Assembly: GCA_943913905.1 (NCBI GenBank)
Contig: CALTZZ010000002.1
Location: 1 to 58,665, forward strand
Direction of reading: 5' to 3'
Length of the DNA: 58,665 nt
Source: an uncultured Dermabacteraceae bacterium
Lineage (GTDB): Bacteria > Actinomycetota > Actinomycetes > Actinomycetales > Dermabacteraceae
Positions 25,162 through 34,911 of the stretch are shown here, in pieces; the first letter of the stretch is position 1, and the number at the start of each line of letters is the position of its first letter. The notes beneath the pieces are model-generated. The model ran no database searches, was not told the DNA's origin, and saw only the letters and a program-made list of their open reading frames with translations. Both the position numbers and the translations under genes were made by a program.

Positions 25162-26520
25162 TTAGCGGTCGGTGACGCGGTAGTCGGGGAGCTCGGTTTC
25201 CTTGAGCGTGATGTGGCGGCTCGGGGGAATGATGTTGAGCTTGCCTTCGAAAATCTTGAGGCCAGCAGTCGCTCCGGCCACCAGGAATACTCCGAAAATC
25301 CAGCCGTGCAGCGAACCAACGGAGAGCCCTGAGAACAGGGCGCCAATGTTGCAGCCACCGGCCATACGGGCACCGAATCCCATGAAGGCCCCGCCCAGGG
25401 CGTAGATGAGTGCGTCGCGTCCGTTGAACGTGTAGTCGAACTTGAAGCGCCCCGCGAGTAGTAGCGCGAACGCTGCTCCGATCACGAGCGCAACGTTGCG
25501 AACGGTGCCGCCGTCGTTGAGGAGGCCGCCGTCGATTGCTGCGTTTGCCTTCTCTGCCCAACCGGCATTGAACTCGATGCCGAAGAGCCGGAAGATCGCC
25601 ACGTCCCACGTGGTGAACGACGAGGTCACACCCCAGGCCTTTTGAGTGGTGACGAGGATGAACACCCACAGGAACGCGAGCATCATGGCAGAGGTCATGA
25701 AGCTCCACCTGGTGTTGAACAGGTTGTGCCATAGGCGGTACCCGAAGAAGTGGTCGGTGCGGCCGTCGGCATCCCCCGGGATGGTCTGTAGCTCGGCGGG
25801 GGTTTCAGCGCGCTCTACTGTGCCTTCGTGCTTGCGTTTGCGTTCGTAGCCCCACACGAGCATGTAGATGATCCCGAACCCGAGGACGCTGAGGGCTATG
25901 GCTCCGGGGAAACCGAACCAGTCTGCGAGGTGCACTTTCACGCCTTCGCCGAGTGAGTTTTCGAGTGCGGCACGGCCCATTTCGCCGGGAATGGAGAAGA
26001 GCACGAAAAACACGAGGGCTATGGCCGCGCGGGCGTAACCTTCACCGATGTCAGAGAGGCATCCCGACGCGCATGCTCCGGCCATGATGGCGCCCATGCC
26101 GAAGAGGAATGCCCCGATGATGAGTGGAAGCCCGATGAGCTCCACGTTGTCGCTCCCGATAATTTTTCCTTTTTCGTCGAGTGGAATTATTCCAGCATCT
26201 TGTCCCCATTGCCACGAGAGCGTGAACAATGTTGTTACGGTAAACATTGCGATCAGCGCGGTAGAAAGAGAACCTTCGCCCACTACATAGACGCGCTTAA
26301 TACCTCCCGCGAAACCAAAGGCTCCTCGCACAAGAACATATCCGAGGCAAAGTCCAGCAATTCCGTAAAGGTAAAACTTGATTGAGTTTTCCGCTGCGAA
26401 CAGTCCGATCGCTACACACGCCACCAGGATGCCTATGGCGATCACGGGTTGGTGCTTAGGGAAGCGTGAGGCAAGATCGCGAATCTGTGCCTCGTCTCGC
26501 TCATTCGTCACCGCAGACAT
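25162..26520 (-). CDS. YeeE/YedE-family sulfur-compound transporter
   Basis: 452-residue membrane protein with two YeeE/YedE halves. The cysteine motifs expected in thiosulfate-transporting members are present: AGACASGCLSD (Cys150, Cys154) in the first half and MAGGCNIGA near residue 380 in the second. It has about 11 helices and a central cytoplasmic loop (KRKHEGTVERAETPAEL, near 250). Known relatives such as TsuA import thiosulfate through cysteine relays. The ATG at 26520 is preceded by GAAAGGA; the longer in-frame extension passes through the palindrome at 26550 and is unlikely. The leader contains that palindrome, probably an operator. Confidence 0.9.
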   Translation of the reverse strand: MSAVTNERDEAQIRDLASRFPKHQPVIAIGILVACVAIGLFAAENSIKFYLYGIAGLCLGYVLVRGAFGFAGGIKRVYVVGEGSLSTALIAMFTVTTLFTLSWQWGQDAGIIPLDEKGKIIGSDNVELIGLPLIIGAFLFGMGAIMAGACASGCLSDIGEGYARAAIALVFFVLFSIPGEMGRAALENSLGEGVKVHLADWFGFPGAIALSVLGFGIIYMLVWGYERKRKHEGTVERAETPAELQTIPGDADGRTDHFFGYRLWHNLFNTRWSFMTSAMMLAFLWVFILVTTQKAWGVTSSFTTWDVAIFRLFGIEFNAGWAEKANAAIDGGLLNDGGTVRNVALVIGAAFALLLAGRFKFDYTFNGRDALIYALGGAFMGFGARMAGGCNIGALFSGLSVGSLHGWIFGVFLVAGATAGLKIFEGKLNIIPPSRHITLKETELPDYRVTDR

Positions 26521-26549
26521 CGATAGCGTCCTTTCGGGGGAGAGGGGTG

Positions 26550-26580
26550 CACAATAAACACACAAAGTGCGTTTATTGTG
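26550..26580. promoter_or_regulatory. 31-bp palindrome in the divergent sulfur promoter region
   Basis: Arms CACAATAAAC (26550-26559) and GTTTATTGTG (26571-26580) are a perfect 10-bp inverted repeat. The centre also pairs (CAC-AAA-GTG), so only one base pair of the 31 bp fails. It lies 30 bp upstream of the YeeE ATG and 160 bp from the divergent ABC permease. This geometry suits a repressor operator. Confidence 0.55.
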
Positions 26581-26739
26581 AGGGTGAGAGTGGTCTTTTT
26601 AACGTAGCGAATCGGGGTGAAAAGTTACAGGGGCGTTGGTCCTGAAAATCGCCCAAGAATATTTCCCCGTTTTTGGCGGTTTGATCCGTTTGAGTCGATA
26701 GAGTGAAGATATTCTGGTGGCGTTGAAGGGATGTGAGAC

Positions 26740-27561
26740 GTGAGAGCAGCCTCCGCATCGATCGCGAGACGATACGTGATTCATGGTGTGACGCTCGCGT
26801 GCGTCATTGCTGCGTGGGCAGCCATCGCGGCCTCCGGCGTTATCGACTCGCTATATCTGCCGAGCCCCGGCGCCGTGTGGAATGCACTGTGGGATGCAAA
26901 TACCTGCACCCCCGTGCGTGAAGGATCGCCTCGCAAGGTCTGCGGTGAGTCCAACTATTACCTGTGGGAACACCTCGTGGTGTCGCTTCAGCGCATCACG
27001 GTGGGTGTGGGTGCCGGAGCAATCGTGGGGACCGTGCTTGGTTTCCTCATGGGGTCCTCGCGGCTCGCTATGACCATCGTGAACCCGTACCTCAACTTCC
27101 TTCGTGCCCTCCCGCCCTTGGGGTACATCGGCCTGCTGGTGGTGTGGGTCGGGATCGGCGAAGAATCGAAATACTGGCTGCTTTTCCTCGCCGCGTTCCC
27201 GCCGATCGCGATCGCGACTATCCAGGGGATGACCTCGGTGAAGAAGGACCAACTCCTCGCGGCATCATCGCTCGGTGCTTCGCGTATGCAGAGGCTTCTC
27301 ACGGTCACGCTTCCGTCGGCCCTGCCGTATCTGGTACAGGGCATTCGCCTCGCCGTCGGGTTCGCGTGGACCACGGTGGTCGCGGCCGAACTCAATAACG
27401 GCATCCCAGGTATTGGCGGGCTCGCGTTCCAGGCCGGTATTCAGCTCAACACGGCGCTCACGATGGCGTGCATCATCGTCATCGGACTCGTTGCCGTCGC
27501 CCTCGATCAGGTGATCGTGGCCGTGGGGCGTTTCCTCGTTCCGTGGCAGGGAAAGGACTGA
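26740..27561 (+). CDS. ABC transporter permease (TauC/SsuC-like)
   Basis: 273-residue permease with about six helices and the coupling EAA-like loop (ASSLGASRMQRLLTVTLPSALPYLVQGIR, near residue 175). The sequence before helix 2 (LPSPGAVWNAL) is typical of the nitrate/sulfonate/taurine family. An unusual polar insert with two cysteines (TCTPVREGSPRKVCGESN, about residues 54-71) separates the first helix from the core. GTG start with GAAGGG upstream. It is first in a three-gene ABC operon divergent from the sulfur-transport genes; the next start follows the stop by one base. Confidence 0.88.
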   Translation: MRAASASIARRYVIHGVTLACVIAAWAAIAASGVIDSLYLPSPGAVWNALWDANTCTPVREGSPRKVCGESNYYLWEHLVVSLQRITVGVGAGAIVGTVLGFLMGSSRLAMTIVNPYLNFLRALPPLGYIGLLVVWVGIGEESKYWLLFLAAFPPIAIATIQGMTSVKKDQLLAASSLGASRMQRLLTVTLPSALPYLVQGIRLAVGFAWTTVVAAELNNGIPGIGGLAFQAGIQLNTALTMACIIVIGLVAVALDQVIVAVGRFLVPWQGKD

Positions 27562-27562
27562 C

Positions 27563-28625
27563 ATGACTCCACGAGTCCGCAGTGCATTCGGTGCGCTCGC
27601 TACGTGTGCCGTGCTTGCGCTCAGCGGGTGCATCCAACCAGGCCGCACCGTGCACCCCGATTCCGACCCCGTCCCCGGCGCCGAATGCCCCGTGCCGCCT
27701 GACCTGTCGATCGACACCGACGTGACGATCGCGTGGCAGTCTATCGCCAACGGTGACCTCGTGGTGAAAGACCTGGGTTTGCTGGAGAAATGCATGCCGA
27801 ACGCGACGATCGAATGGTCGCGCTTCAATGGCGGGAACGACGTGATTCAGGCCTTCGGTAGCGGCTCTATCGACATGGGGATTCTTGGCTCGTCGGCCGG
27901 GGTGAAAGCCATGAGCCCGCCGCTCGAACTCCCCGTCTCGCTTGTGGGGGTGCCGGATGTGATCGGTGCGTCCGAAGCCCTCGTAGCTTTTGACCCGGAG
28001 ATCACGGACATTTCTGACCTCAAGGGCCGCACCGTGGCCGTCACGTTCGGGGCGACCCCGCACTATGTGCTGCTATCGATGCTGGAAGACGCCGGTCTTG
28101 AGGGGCAGGTAGAGGTCATCAACCTGACGAACGACACGATGCTCGCCGCAGCGAAGTCCGGCCAGATCGACGCGGCGTGGACGTGGCAGCCCACGCTCAC
28201 CGAACTCACGGACGGTGGTGGCCACGTGGTCGTGGATTCTGGGGCCGCCGCAGAAAAAGGTTTCGTCACGTTCGATATGCAGCTCGCCCGCAACGAATTC
28301 CTCGAGGCGGAGCCCGAGTTCGTGAAGATGTGGACCCACACTCAGGTGTATGCCTCCGAGCTCATGAATGAGGATCCGCAATTGGCCTCGGAGTCCATTG
28401 CCACGCAGCTCAACATGGAACCGAAGGTCGTGGAGAACCAGATCAAGGGATACACCTATCTCACTGGATCGGAGCTCGCGGGCAAGGAATGGTTCGGAGG
28501 CGGCGCCGCCGCATCCATCGAATCCACCGGTAAATTCTTGGCCGACGTCGGCATGACGTCCGCTGCGCTCAGCCGCGACCAGTACGCCGAGCACGTGTAT
28601 CCGACCGCGATGACGGAGGTGGCTG

Positions 28626-28633
<8 letters not shown>
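27563..28633 (+). CDS. ABC transporter substrate-binding lipoprotein (TauA-like)
   Basis: 356-residue secreted binding protein with a lipoprotein signal (lipobox LSGC, Cys23). The mature part has the NMT1/TauA fold signs: VTIAWQSIANGDLVVKDLGLLEK, a GGNDVIQAFGSGSIDMGILGSS ligand-loop region near residue 95 and DLKGRTVAVTFGATPHYVLLS near 150. It delivers a small anion, plausibly taurine or another sulfonate, to the permease at 26740. It contains additional cysteines near residues 43 and 77. The 3' end overlaps the ATPase start by 8 bp. Confidence 0.9.
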
Positions 28634-29456
<823 letters not shown>

Positions 29457-30410
29457 ACGCGTCGCGCACATCGGTCGCGGTGCGGCACCCCGGCAGCCCG
29501 AGCGAATCGCCGATCCGCTCCACCACGTCTCCCGCGATTTCACCCAGGTCGTACCTGTCGCGGAGGGTTACTGCTCCGTCGCGTTTTGCGAGCCGAGCAC
29601 CGTCGGGATTCAACGCTAATGGCACGTGAATGTAGTGGAAGCGGGCCGACGTCGGCTGCCCCTCAACGGTGCTGGCCCCCGTGCCCGACCCCTGCTTGGG
29701 CAGAGCCGGTGCTGCGCCACGTGGAAACACCCACGGGGCCACGCGCGCGAGCACGTCAGCAAGATACGCCTGGCGGGGGCTCGAACTAAGGAGGTCGTCG
29801 CCGCGCACAATTTGGTCCACGCCCGTCTCAGCATCATCGACCACGGCCACCAGGTTGTATGCCCACAACCCGTCGCCGCGTTGCAGCACAAAATCATCCA
29901 CGTCTCCCACCACGCGGCCCGCATACATGTCGGTGACCGCGTATTCGTGCGTCGTTGCACGCAGGCGCAGCGCGGGAGCGCGGTTGAGCGCCGCCATTTT
30001 CTTGCGGCCCTCCGCACGTTGTGCGTCAGTGAGATCACGGCACGTTCCGGGATAGGCACCCGGGGGAGCGTGCGGGGCCTGAGGCGCATCCTGGATTTCG
30101 CGGCGCGTGCAGTAGCACTCGTACACGAGTCCCTCATCGGCGAGGGCTGTGCCCACCCGCGCGTATGTATCGAGCCGGTCCGACTGCCACAGCACCTCTC
30201 CGTCCCAGTCGAGCCCAAGCGCAGCCAGGTCCTCGAGTTGTCGCTCCGCAGCCCCCTCCTTCACGCGGTTGAGGTCTTCCATCCGCATGAGGAAGCGTCG
30301 GCTAGAGCGGCGCGCATACACCCACGCCAAGATCGCTGTGCGCAGATTCCCCAGGTGCAGGTCACCGCTGGGCGAGGGGGCGTAACGGCCCGCGGGTAGA
30401 GATGCGTCGG

Positions 30411-31034
30411 TCATGCTGCTCCGTCGCGCACGGTTTTGAGATACACCACGTGAGTGCCGGATTCGGTGGGGTCCTGCTCGCTCGAAAGTTCGAACCCCAG
30501 CTTCTCCGCAAGCCGACGAGCAGGAGCATTGTGTTCCGCCGTCACGAATGCCGCCTCTGTGGGCAGCGGCGGGTAGCCGGGGCGCTGCGTCTGGAACGCG
30601 AACGCACGCAGGCACATCGTGAGTGCCGATTCCGCGTACCCGCGCCCCCACGCTTCGGGAAACATCCGCACATACGTATTTGCGACCCAGCGGTCGCCCA
30701 GGTGCATGCGGCTCAGCCCTGCGACACCGAGCACGGGGCGCGCATTAGGCGTGGAATTACCGCCCGATGAATCCTCGGTGGGGGAGAGCACGAGTTGGTA
30801 CCCGAAGCCGTCGGCCTCCGCTGACGCGATCCATTGCGCCGCCACGCGTTCCATCTGATCGACCACGGTGAGGGGTCCAATGGTGTCGAGTTCGAAGGTG
30901 CGGGGATCCGAATGAAGGAGCCACAGCGTGGGAAGGTCTCGGGCCGCCAAGGGCCGCAGGCGCACTGGCGGTAGCGGACGCGGGGAGCCCTGAGGGGCCT
31001 CGGCTCGCTCGTTCTGTTGGTTCACTGATGTCAT
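30411..31034 (-). CDS. GNAT-family N-acetyltransferase
   Basis: 207-residue GNAT. The core has beta-strand LRPLAARDLPTLWLLHSDP (near residue 25), an acetyl-CoA loop WGRGYAESAL (near 128) and a terminal NAPARRLAEKLGFEL (near 170), typical of RimJ/RimL-like acetyltransferases. The substrate is unknown. The ATG at 31034 was preferred over one 33 bp upstream because of the family-like length. Translationally coupled with gluQRS. Confidence 0.85.
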   Translation of the reverse strand: MTSVNQQNERAEAPQGSPRPLPPVRLRPLAARDLPTLWLLHSDPRTFELDTIGPLTVVDQMERVAAQWIASAEADGFGYQLVLSPTEDSSGGNSTPNARPVLGVAGLSRMHLGDRWVANTYVRMFPEAWGRGYAESALTMCLRAFAFQTQRPGYPPLPTEAAFVTAEHNAPARRLAEKLGFELSSEQDPTESGTHVVYLKTVRDGAA

Positions 31035-31110
31035 GTGGTTGCCGACACGGGAAAGCCCCGCCAACATTCGCGAGAAGTTGACGGGGCGTCCGAGACACGC
31101 GATCGAAGGA

Positions 31111-31869
31111 TCAGAGGTTGCCCTTGTGCGTGTTCTTTTCGTCGAGGGAATCAGTCGCCTGCGTGGCGTCTGCCTGCTCGGTACCGAGCGAGCCGGTCAC
31201 GTCGCCAGCATCAGCCGATGCCACCGAATCGGAAACCTCAGTGGAATCGTCATCGGTCGAGGCTGCAGCCGGGTACTGCGAACGGGCGAAGTCTGCCGGA
31301 GGAGCCCACGGATCTTCAACTGGGCGGGTCTTCTCCCATGCCACGTACGCGGCGGCACCCGCAGCAGCGGTAATGCCGAGCACGATGAACGCGGTGCCCC
31401 AACGCGACTTCTTCTTATCCTTCACCGGGCTCGTGAGAGCTGCCTTGCGAATGGCGGGCGAACCTTTCTCCCATTCGGCACGAGCAGCATCGAGTGCAGC
31501 GGCAACGGTTGCGGCAACCGTGGTGTTTGTGGCGTCAGCGGTGCGACGTGCGCGCGGCAGGTAGTCCGCTTCGAAGTCCGAACGGAAATTCTTCACGCGC
31601 GGACCCAGGTTTGCATCAAGCTTGTCGCTCAGAAGGGCCTGAGCCTCAAGCAGACGAGCCTCGCTCTTTGCCAGACGCTTGCGCAGTTCCTTCTCTACCT
31701 TCGGGCTGTATTCGCCATAGAAGGAGTCAACGCGCTTGCGCGCGTCCTTGCTGACCTCGGTCAGGAGGGGACCAGCGTTGTTCAGGGCCTTGTTCAGAGT
31801 ATTCTCCGAACGTGCGGCCTGCTTCTTCGCCTTCTTCTTGGCGGCTCGCTTGGTCTTATCGAAAGCCAT
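31111..31869 (-). CDS. Membrane-anchored helical protein, unknown function
   Basis: 252-residue protein. A Lys/Ala-rich start (MAFDKTKRAAKKKAKKQ) leads into a long charged helical region (about 20-120), then a helix near residues 155-175 (WGTAFIVLGITAAAGAAAYVAW) and an acidic Ser/Asp/Thr/Ala-rich tail. The topology suggests a cytosolic coiled region tethered by a single helix. No enzyme motif visible. The ATG at 31869 follows AAAGGG with good spacing. Confidence 0.75.
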   Translation of the reverse strand: MAFDKTKRAAKKKAKKQAARSENTLNKALNNAGPLLTEVSKDARKRVDSFYGEYSPKVEKELRKRLAKSEARLLEAQALLSDKLDANLGPRVKNFRSDFEADYLPRARRTADATNTTVAATVAAALDAARAEWEKGSPAIRKAALTSPVKDKKKSRWGTAFIVLGITAAAGAAAYVAWEKTRPVEDPWAPPADFARSQYPAAASTDDDSTEVSDSVASADAGDVTGSLGTEQADATQATDSLDEKNTHKGNL

Positions 31870-32086
31870 CGCCAACCCTTTCGTCGATTAAGCGCCGAAC
31901 GTTTCGGCGTCGGTCTGAGGAGGTTGTGCTCTCGGCACACCGCCACGCGCATAGGTGCGGCGATACGGGTGCTATGGTACACAACGCAACGTCATCAGCC
32001 TACCCGGAAGCCCCTGAGTGAACCCAGCAAATTTGCAGAGAATGGCGTTCAGTTTGAGGGTCGACGGATGCATGTGTTGCCTGCGC

Positions 32087-32204
32087 TGCGACAGGGAACG
32101 CGCCCCGTGCTGAGGCGGGGAATGCGCCCCTGCTGAGGCGAAGGCTGCGCCTACGTTGAGGCGAAGATTATGCCCTACCTTGAGGCGAGGAACATGCCCT
32201 GCCC
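32087..32204. repeat. Degenerate 23-24-bp tandem repeat, five units
   Basis: Five units start at 32087, 32111, 32134, 32157 and 32181 with the shared core TGAGGCGNNGANTGCGCCC. The gap 31870-32385 around them (516 bp) has no gene or tRNA that I can recognise. It ends about 180 bp upstream of the cyclophilin start. Confidence 0.7.
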
Positions 32205-32385
32205 TCAGACGATGACATGAACAAGATTCCACCAGGAGAAAAATTGCCTAGCGCTCGTTGACGCCGTCGGCCCCGAGGGCGGCGATTGGCAAGCGTTCGC
32301 TCTCCACTGATGACCATGCCACTCCCGGTGACAAGACGCGCGAGGTGCACAGCGAAAACGCGCCCGCGTATGGGAGACTGACGGC

Positions 32386-32922
32386 ATGTTTGCAACACTT
32401 CACACGAACCACGGCGATATTCGCCTCGAACTGTTCCCGAATGACGCCCCCAAGACCGTCGCGAACTTCGTGGAACTTGCCAAGGGTGAACGCGAGTTCA
32501 CTAACCCCAACACTGGCGAGAAGGAAACCCGCCCGTTCTACGACGGCGTGATCTTCCACCGCATCATCGACGGCTTCATGATCCAGGGCGGCGACCCCAC
32601 GGGAACCGGTACCGGCGGCCCCGGCTACAACTTCGACGACGAGATTTCGGAGAAGAACTTCAACGAGCCGTACAAGCTTGCTATGGCCAACGCCGGCAAG
32701 CGCATGAACGCGATCACCGGTAAGCCTTCCGGCACCAACGGTTCGCAGTTCTTCATCACGGTTGCCGCCACCCAGTACCTCTACGGCAAGCACACCGTGT
32801 TCGGTGAGGTCGCAGACGACGCTTCGAAGAAGGTCGTTGACGCCATGGCCAAGGTTGCAACGGACATGCGTGATCGTCCGCTCGATGACGTAGTGATCAA
32901 CTCGGTCACGATCGAAGACTGA
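32386..32922 (+). CDS. ppiA: Cyclophilin-type peptidyl-prolyl cis-trans isomerase
   Basis: 178-residue cytosolic cyclophilin accelerating proline isomerisation in protein folding. Core motifs FHRIIDGFMIQGGDPTGTGTGGPG (catalytic Arg near residue 60), MANAGKR, NGSQFFIT (near 120) and KHTVFGEV (near 135) are present. The human CypA tryptophan for cyclosporin binding is replaced (YLYGKH region). The A/ppi-rhomboid pair is usual in actinobacteria near the replication origin. The protein starts without signal peptide. Confidence 0.95.
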   Translation: MFATLHTNHGDIRLELFPNDAPKTVANFVELAKGEREFTNPNTGEKETRPFYDGVIFHRIIDGFMIQGGDPTGTGTGGPGYNFDDEISEKNFNEPYKLAMANAGKRMNAITGKPSGTNGSQFFITVAATQYLYGKHTVFGEVADDASKKVVDAMAKVATDMRDRPLDDVVINSVTIED

Positions 32923-32950
32923 TCTTCCGCGCTGAATACAGCGCAGCACG

Positions 32951-32987
32951 CCCCGCACGGTGCCCCAACAGTGCGGGGTCTTTCTTT
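32951..32987 (+). terminator. Rho-independent terminator after ppiA
   Basis: CCCCGCAC (32951-32958) pairs with GTGCGGGG (32971-32978), followed by TCTTTCTTT. A good intrinsic terminator 29 bp after the stop. Confidence 0.8.
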
Positions 32988-33038
32988 GGGCGCGGACTGA
33001 AGGCACTGCGCTGATTGTTATACGAGAGAATTAAACGC

Positions 33039-33971
33039 ATGAGCGACATCCCGCCCACCTACGGCGCTTCACCGAGCCAAGCTCCCACCTGCCCGCGCCA
33101 CCCGGACCGTCCAAGTCTCATCCGCTGCCAGCGGTGCGAGCGGCCGACGTGCACGGAGTGTCAGCGCCAGGCCGCTGTGGGTGTGCAGTGCGTGGATTGC
33201 GTGAACGAGGCGAGCGCGCACCAGCGTGCCACCCAACCTCGTACGGCCGTGGGTGCGGCGCCCTTGGCCGGGCACCCGATTGTCACGTACGCGATTATGG
33301 GTATTGCCGGCGTGATCTATGCCCTCCAAGCCTTGGGGTTCGACTCGATTCTCAGCACCTGGCTCATGTTCCGGCCTTTCGCTGCTCTTGCCCTCCCATG
33401 GACGTTCATTACGAGCGGGTTCCTGCACGGTTCACTGATGCACGTGGCGCTCAACCTGTGGGCCCTATGGGCCGTGGGGCAGTTCCTAGAACGAACGCTC
33501 GGACATTGGCGGTACGCCGCAGTATTCCTCGTCAGCGTCATTGGTGGCCACGTTGCCGTCTTGGGGTTGGCGCCGGCACTCTCCGACGCGTGGTTCACGG
33601 GCACCGTGGGTGCCTCGGGTGGAGTTTTCGGCTTGTTCGGGGCCCTCCTGATCGTGCAACGGCGCATGGGCGGCCAGGCCACCCAGATTCTCGTGCTGAT
33701 CGGTCTCAACCTGGCGATCTCTTTCGTGTACGAGAACATCTCCTGGCAGGGACACGTGGGCGGTCTGATCGTGGGGACGGCCCTCGTCGCACTACTGTTC
33801 CAATTCCGGCCCAGGGCCACGCCCGGTGCTGACCGCGCCGCCCTCGCGAAGAAGTCCGCTCTATGGCACGTGGGGATCATCGTGGCGATGGTTGTGCTGC
33901 TCGTCGTGATCGCGGGTATCAAGCTGTACTTGGGGATCAATGTTGGGGCTGTTGCCCCCAGTCTTATCTGA
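33039..33971 (+). CDS. Rhomboid-family serine protease with N-terminal zinc finger
   Basis: 310-residue membrane protein. The N-terminus carries a B-box-like zinc finger (CPRHPDRPSLIRCQRC...CTECQ...CVDC, residues 16-54 or so). The rhomboid domain has the ALNLWALW helix, the catalytic Ser in GASGGVFGLFGA (near residue 193) and the partner His in WQGHVGGLI (near 237). It cleaves transmembrane substrates within the membrane; the substrates are unknown. The ATG at 33039 is preferred to an upstream start. A small hairpin AAGGCT/AGCCTT follows the stop (33975-33993). Confidence 0.93.
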   Translation: MSDIPPTYGASPSQAPTCPRHPDRPSLIRCQRCERPTCTECQRQAAVGVQCVDCVNEASAHQRATQPRTAVGAAPLAGHPIVTYAIMGIAGVIYALQALGFDSILSTWLMFRPFAALALPWTFITSGFLHGSLMHVALNLWALWAVGQFLERTLGHWRYAAVFLVSVIGGHVAVLGLAPALSDAWFTGTVGASGGVFGLFGALLIVQRRMGGQATQILVLIGLNLAISFVYENISWQGHVGGLIVGTALVALLFQFRPRATPGADRAALAKKSALWHVGIIVAMVVLLVVIAGIKLYLGINVGAVAPSLI

Positions 33972-34057
33972 CGGAAGGCTCGCCCCTAGCCTTGTGGAGT
34001 TCATTTCCTTCCGGAGTGCTTGCTGACCAGGGGGGGATCGGGCTTCATCCACAGAGG

Positions 34058-34632
34058 TTGTCCACACTGGCATAGGCCGGTGTGGACAACGGACGACGGA
34101 TCTTCCTCCTTCTTATCCACACCACTTTGCACAGCTGTGGATAAATAACATGGGTGTTATTTCCCAGGTCAGGGACCTTCTCTTCCGGTTAGCCACAAAA
34201 ACAGCGGTGGCGGTCACCATTATCCACAGCACTGAACGGCAGTGTTCCGATGCTTCGACGTGGGTGGGCGAGGGTGTATGAGAGGGCTTATGCGCAGCGT
34301 GGTGCACATTGCGTGGGCACTATTGCGGAGTAGTCCCACCCTGATTCCCAAGTTATCCACAAATGTGTCCACGTTTGGGGAAAATGACAGGGATGTAATT
34401 CTGTCGCTCATGATCGGTGTGAGTGCAGCTCGTTGGTTACTAGATCGGGGTCAACTTCCCCGAACGTGAGGAGCGTTCTTCCTGAATACAGGGTTAACGT
34501 GCGGCGTTATTGGCCTGGAAGTGCTGTGGATCCTCTGAAAAATGGTGCAATTTATGTAACGATTCAATAACAGATTGATAACAATTAGATAACGATGTCA
34601 TTTTTATACTTGACATGTAAAGATCTACTGTC
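34058..34632. other. DnaA-box cluster plus AT-rich stretch (oriC-like)
   Basis: The gene-free region 33972-34911 contains six exact DnaA boxes. TTATCCACA occurs at 34113 (+), 34136 (-), 34220 (+) and 34353 (+); TTGTCCACA occurs at 34058 (+) and 34081 (-). One-mismatch copies lie at 34045 (TCATCCACA) and 34189 (TTAGCCACA). They are followed at about 34536-34632 by an AT-rich stretch with two GATAAC repeats (34577, 34588 region), unusual for this GC-rich DNA and resembling an unwinding element. The flanking genes are rhomboid and proV; dnaA and dnaN are not in the window. This is either the replication origin displaced from dnaA, or a DnaA titration/reactivation site close to it. No protein-coding frame in the gap is convincing. 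Confidence 0.6.
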
Positions 34633-34911
34633 GGTCTGTCTACCGATATCCGATGCTGTTAGGGCTTTAGCTGCATTTTCGTGCCGGGACCTGGGATGAT
34701 CTCGAGGCTTGGTCGGGGTTTTCTCTGTGGTGATGCTCACCAGAAATCGACGGAATATGGCGATCTAGGACGTTCAGGTGGGTCAGAGTGCCGTTGAACT
34801 GGGTGAAGAACCCCCATAACGTAGAAAGGCAGACGGAGCCGAGCGTGGTGAGCGCATCCTGGTGGGCAACTACGCCATGCCTCGCCGCGCACTACGCAGA
34901 CGAGGGAGACT

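Noticed and set aside
31870..32385. tRNA genes between the helical membrane protein and ppiA, where some actinobacteria have them
   Set aside because: No cloverleaf-compatible sequence or conserved T-loop (GGTTCRANYCC) was found in the gap.
34113..34307. Small open frames in the DnaA-box region, considered as crgA
   Set aside because: None has the two-helix CrgA pattern or a ribosome binding site; the sequence is dominated by DnaA boxes.
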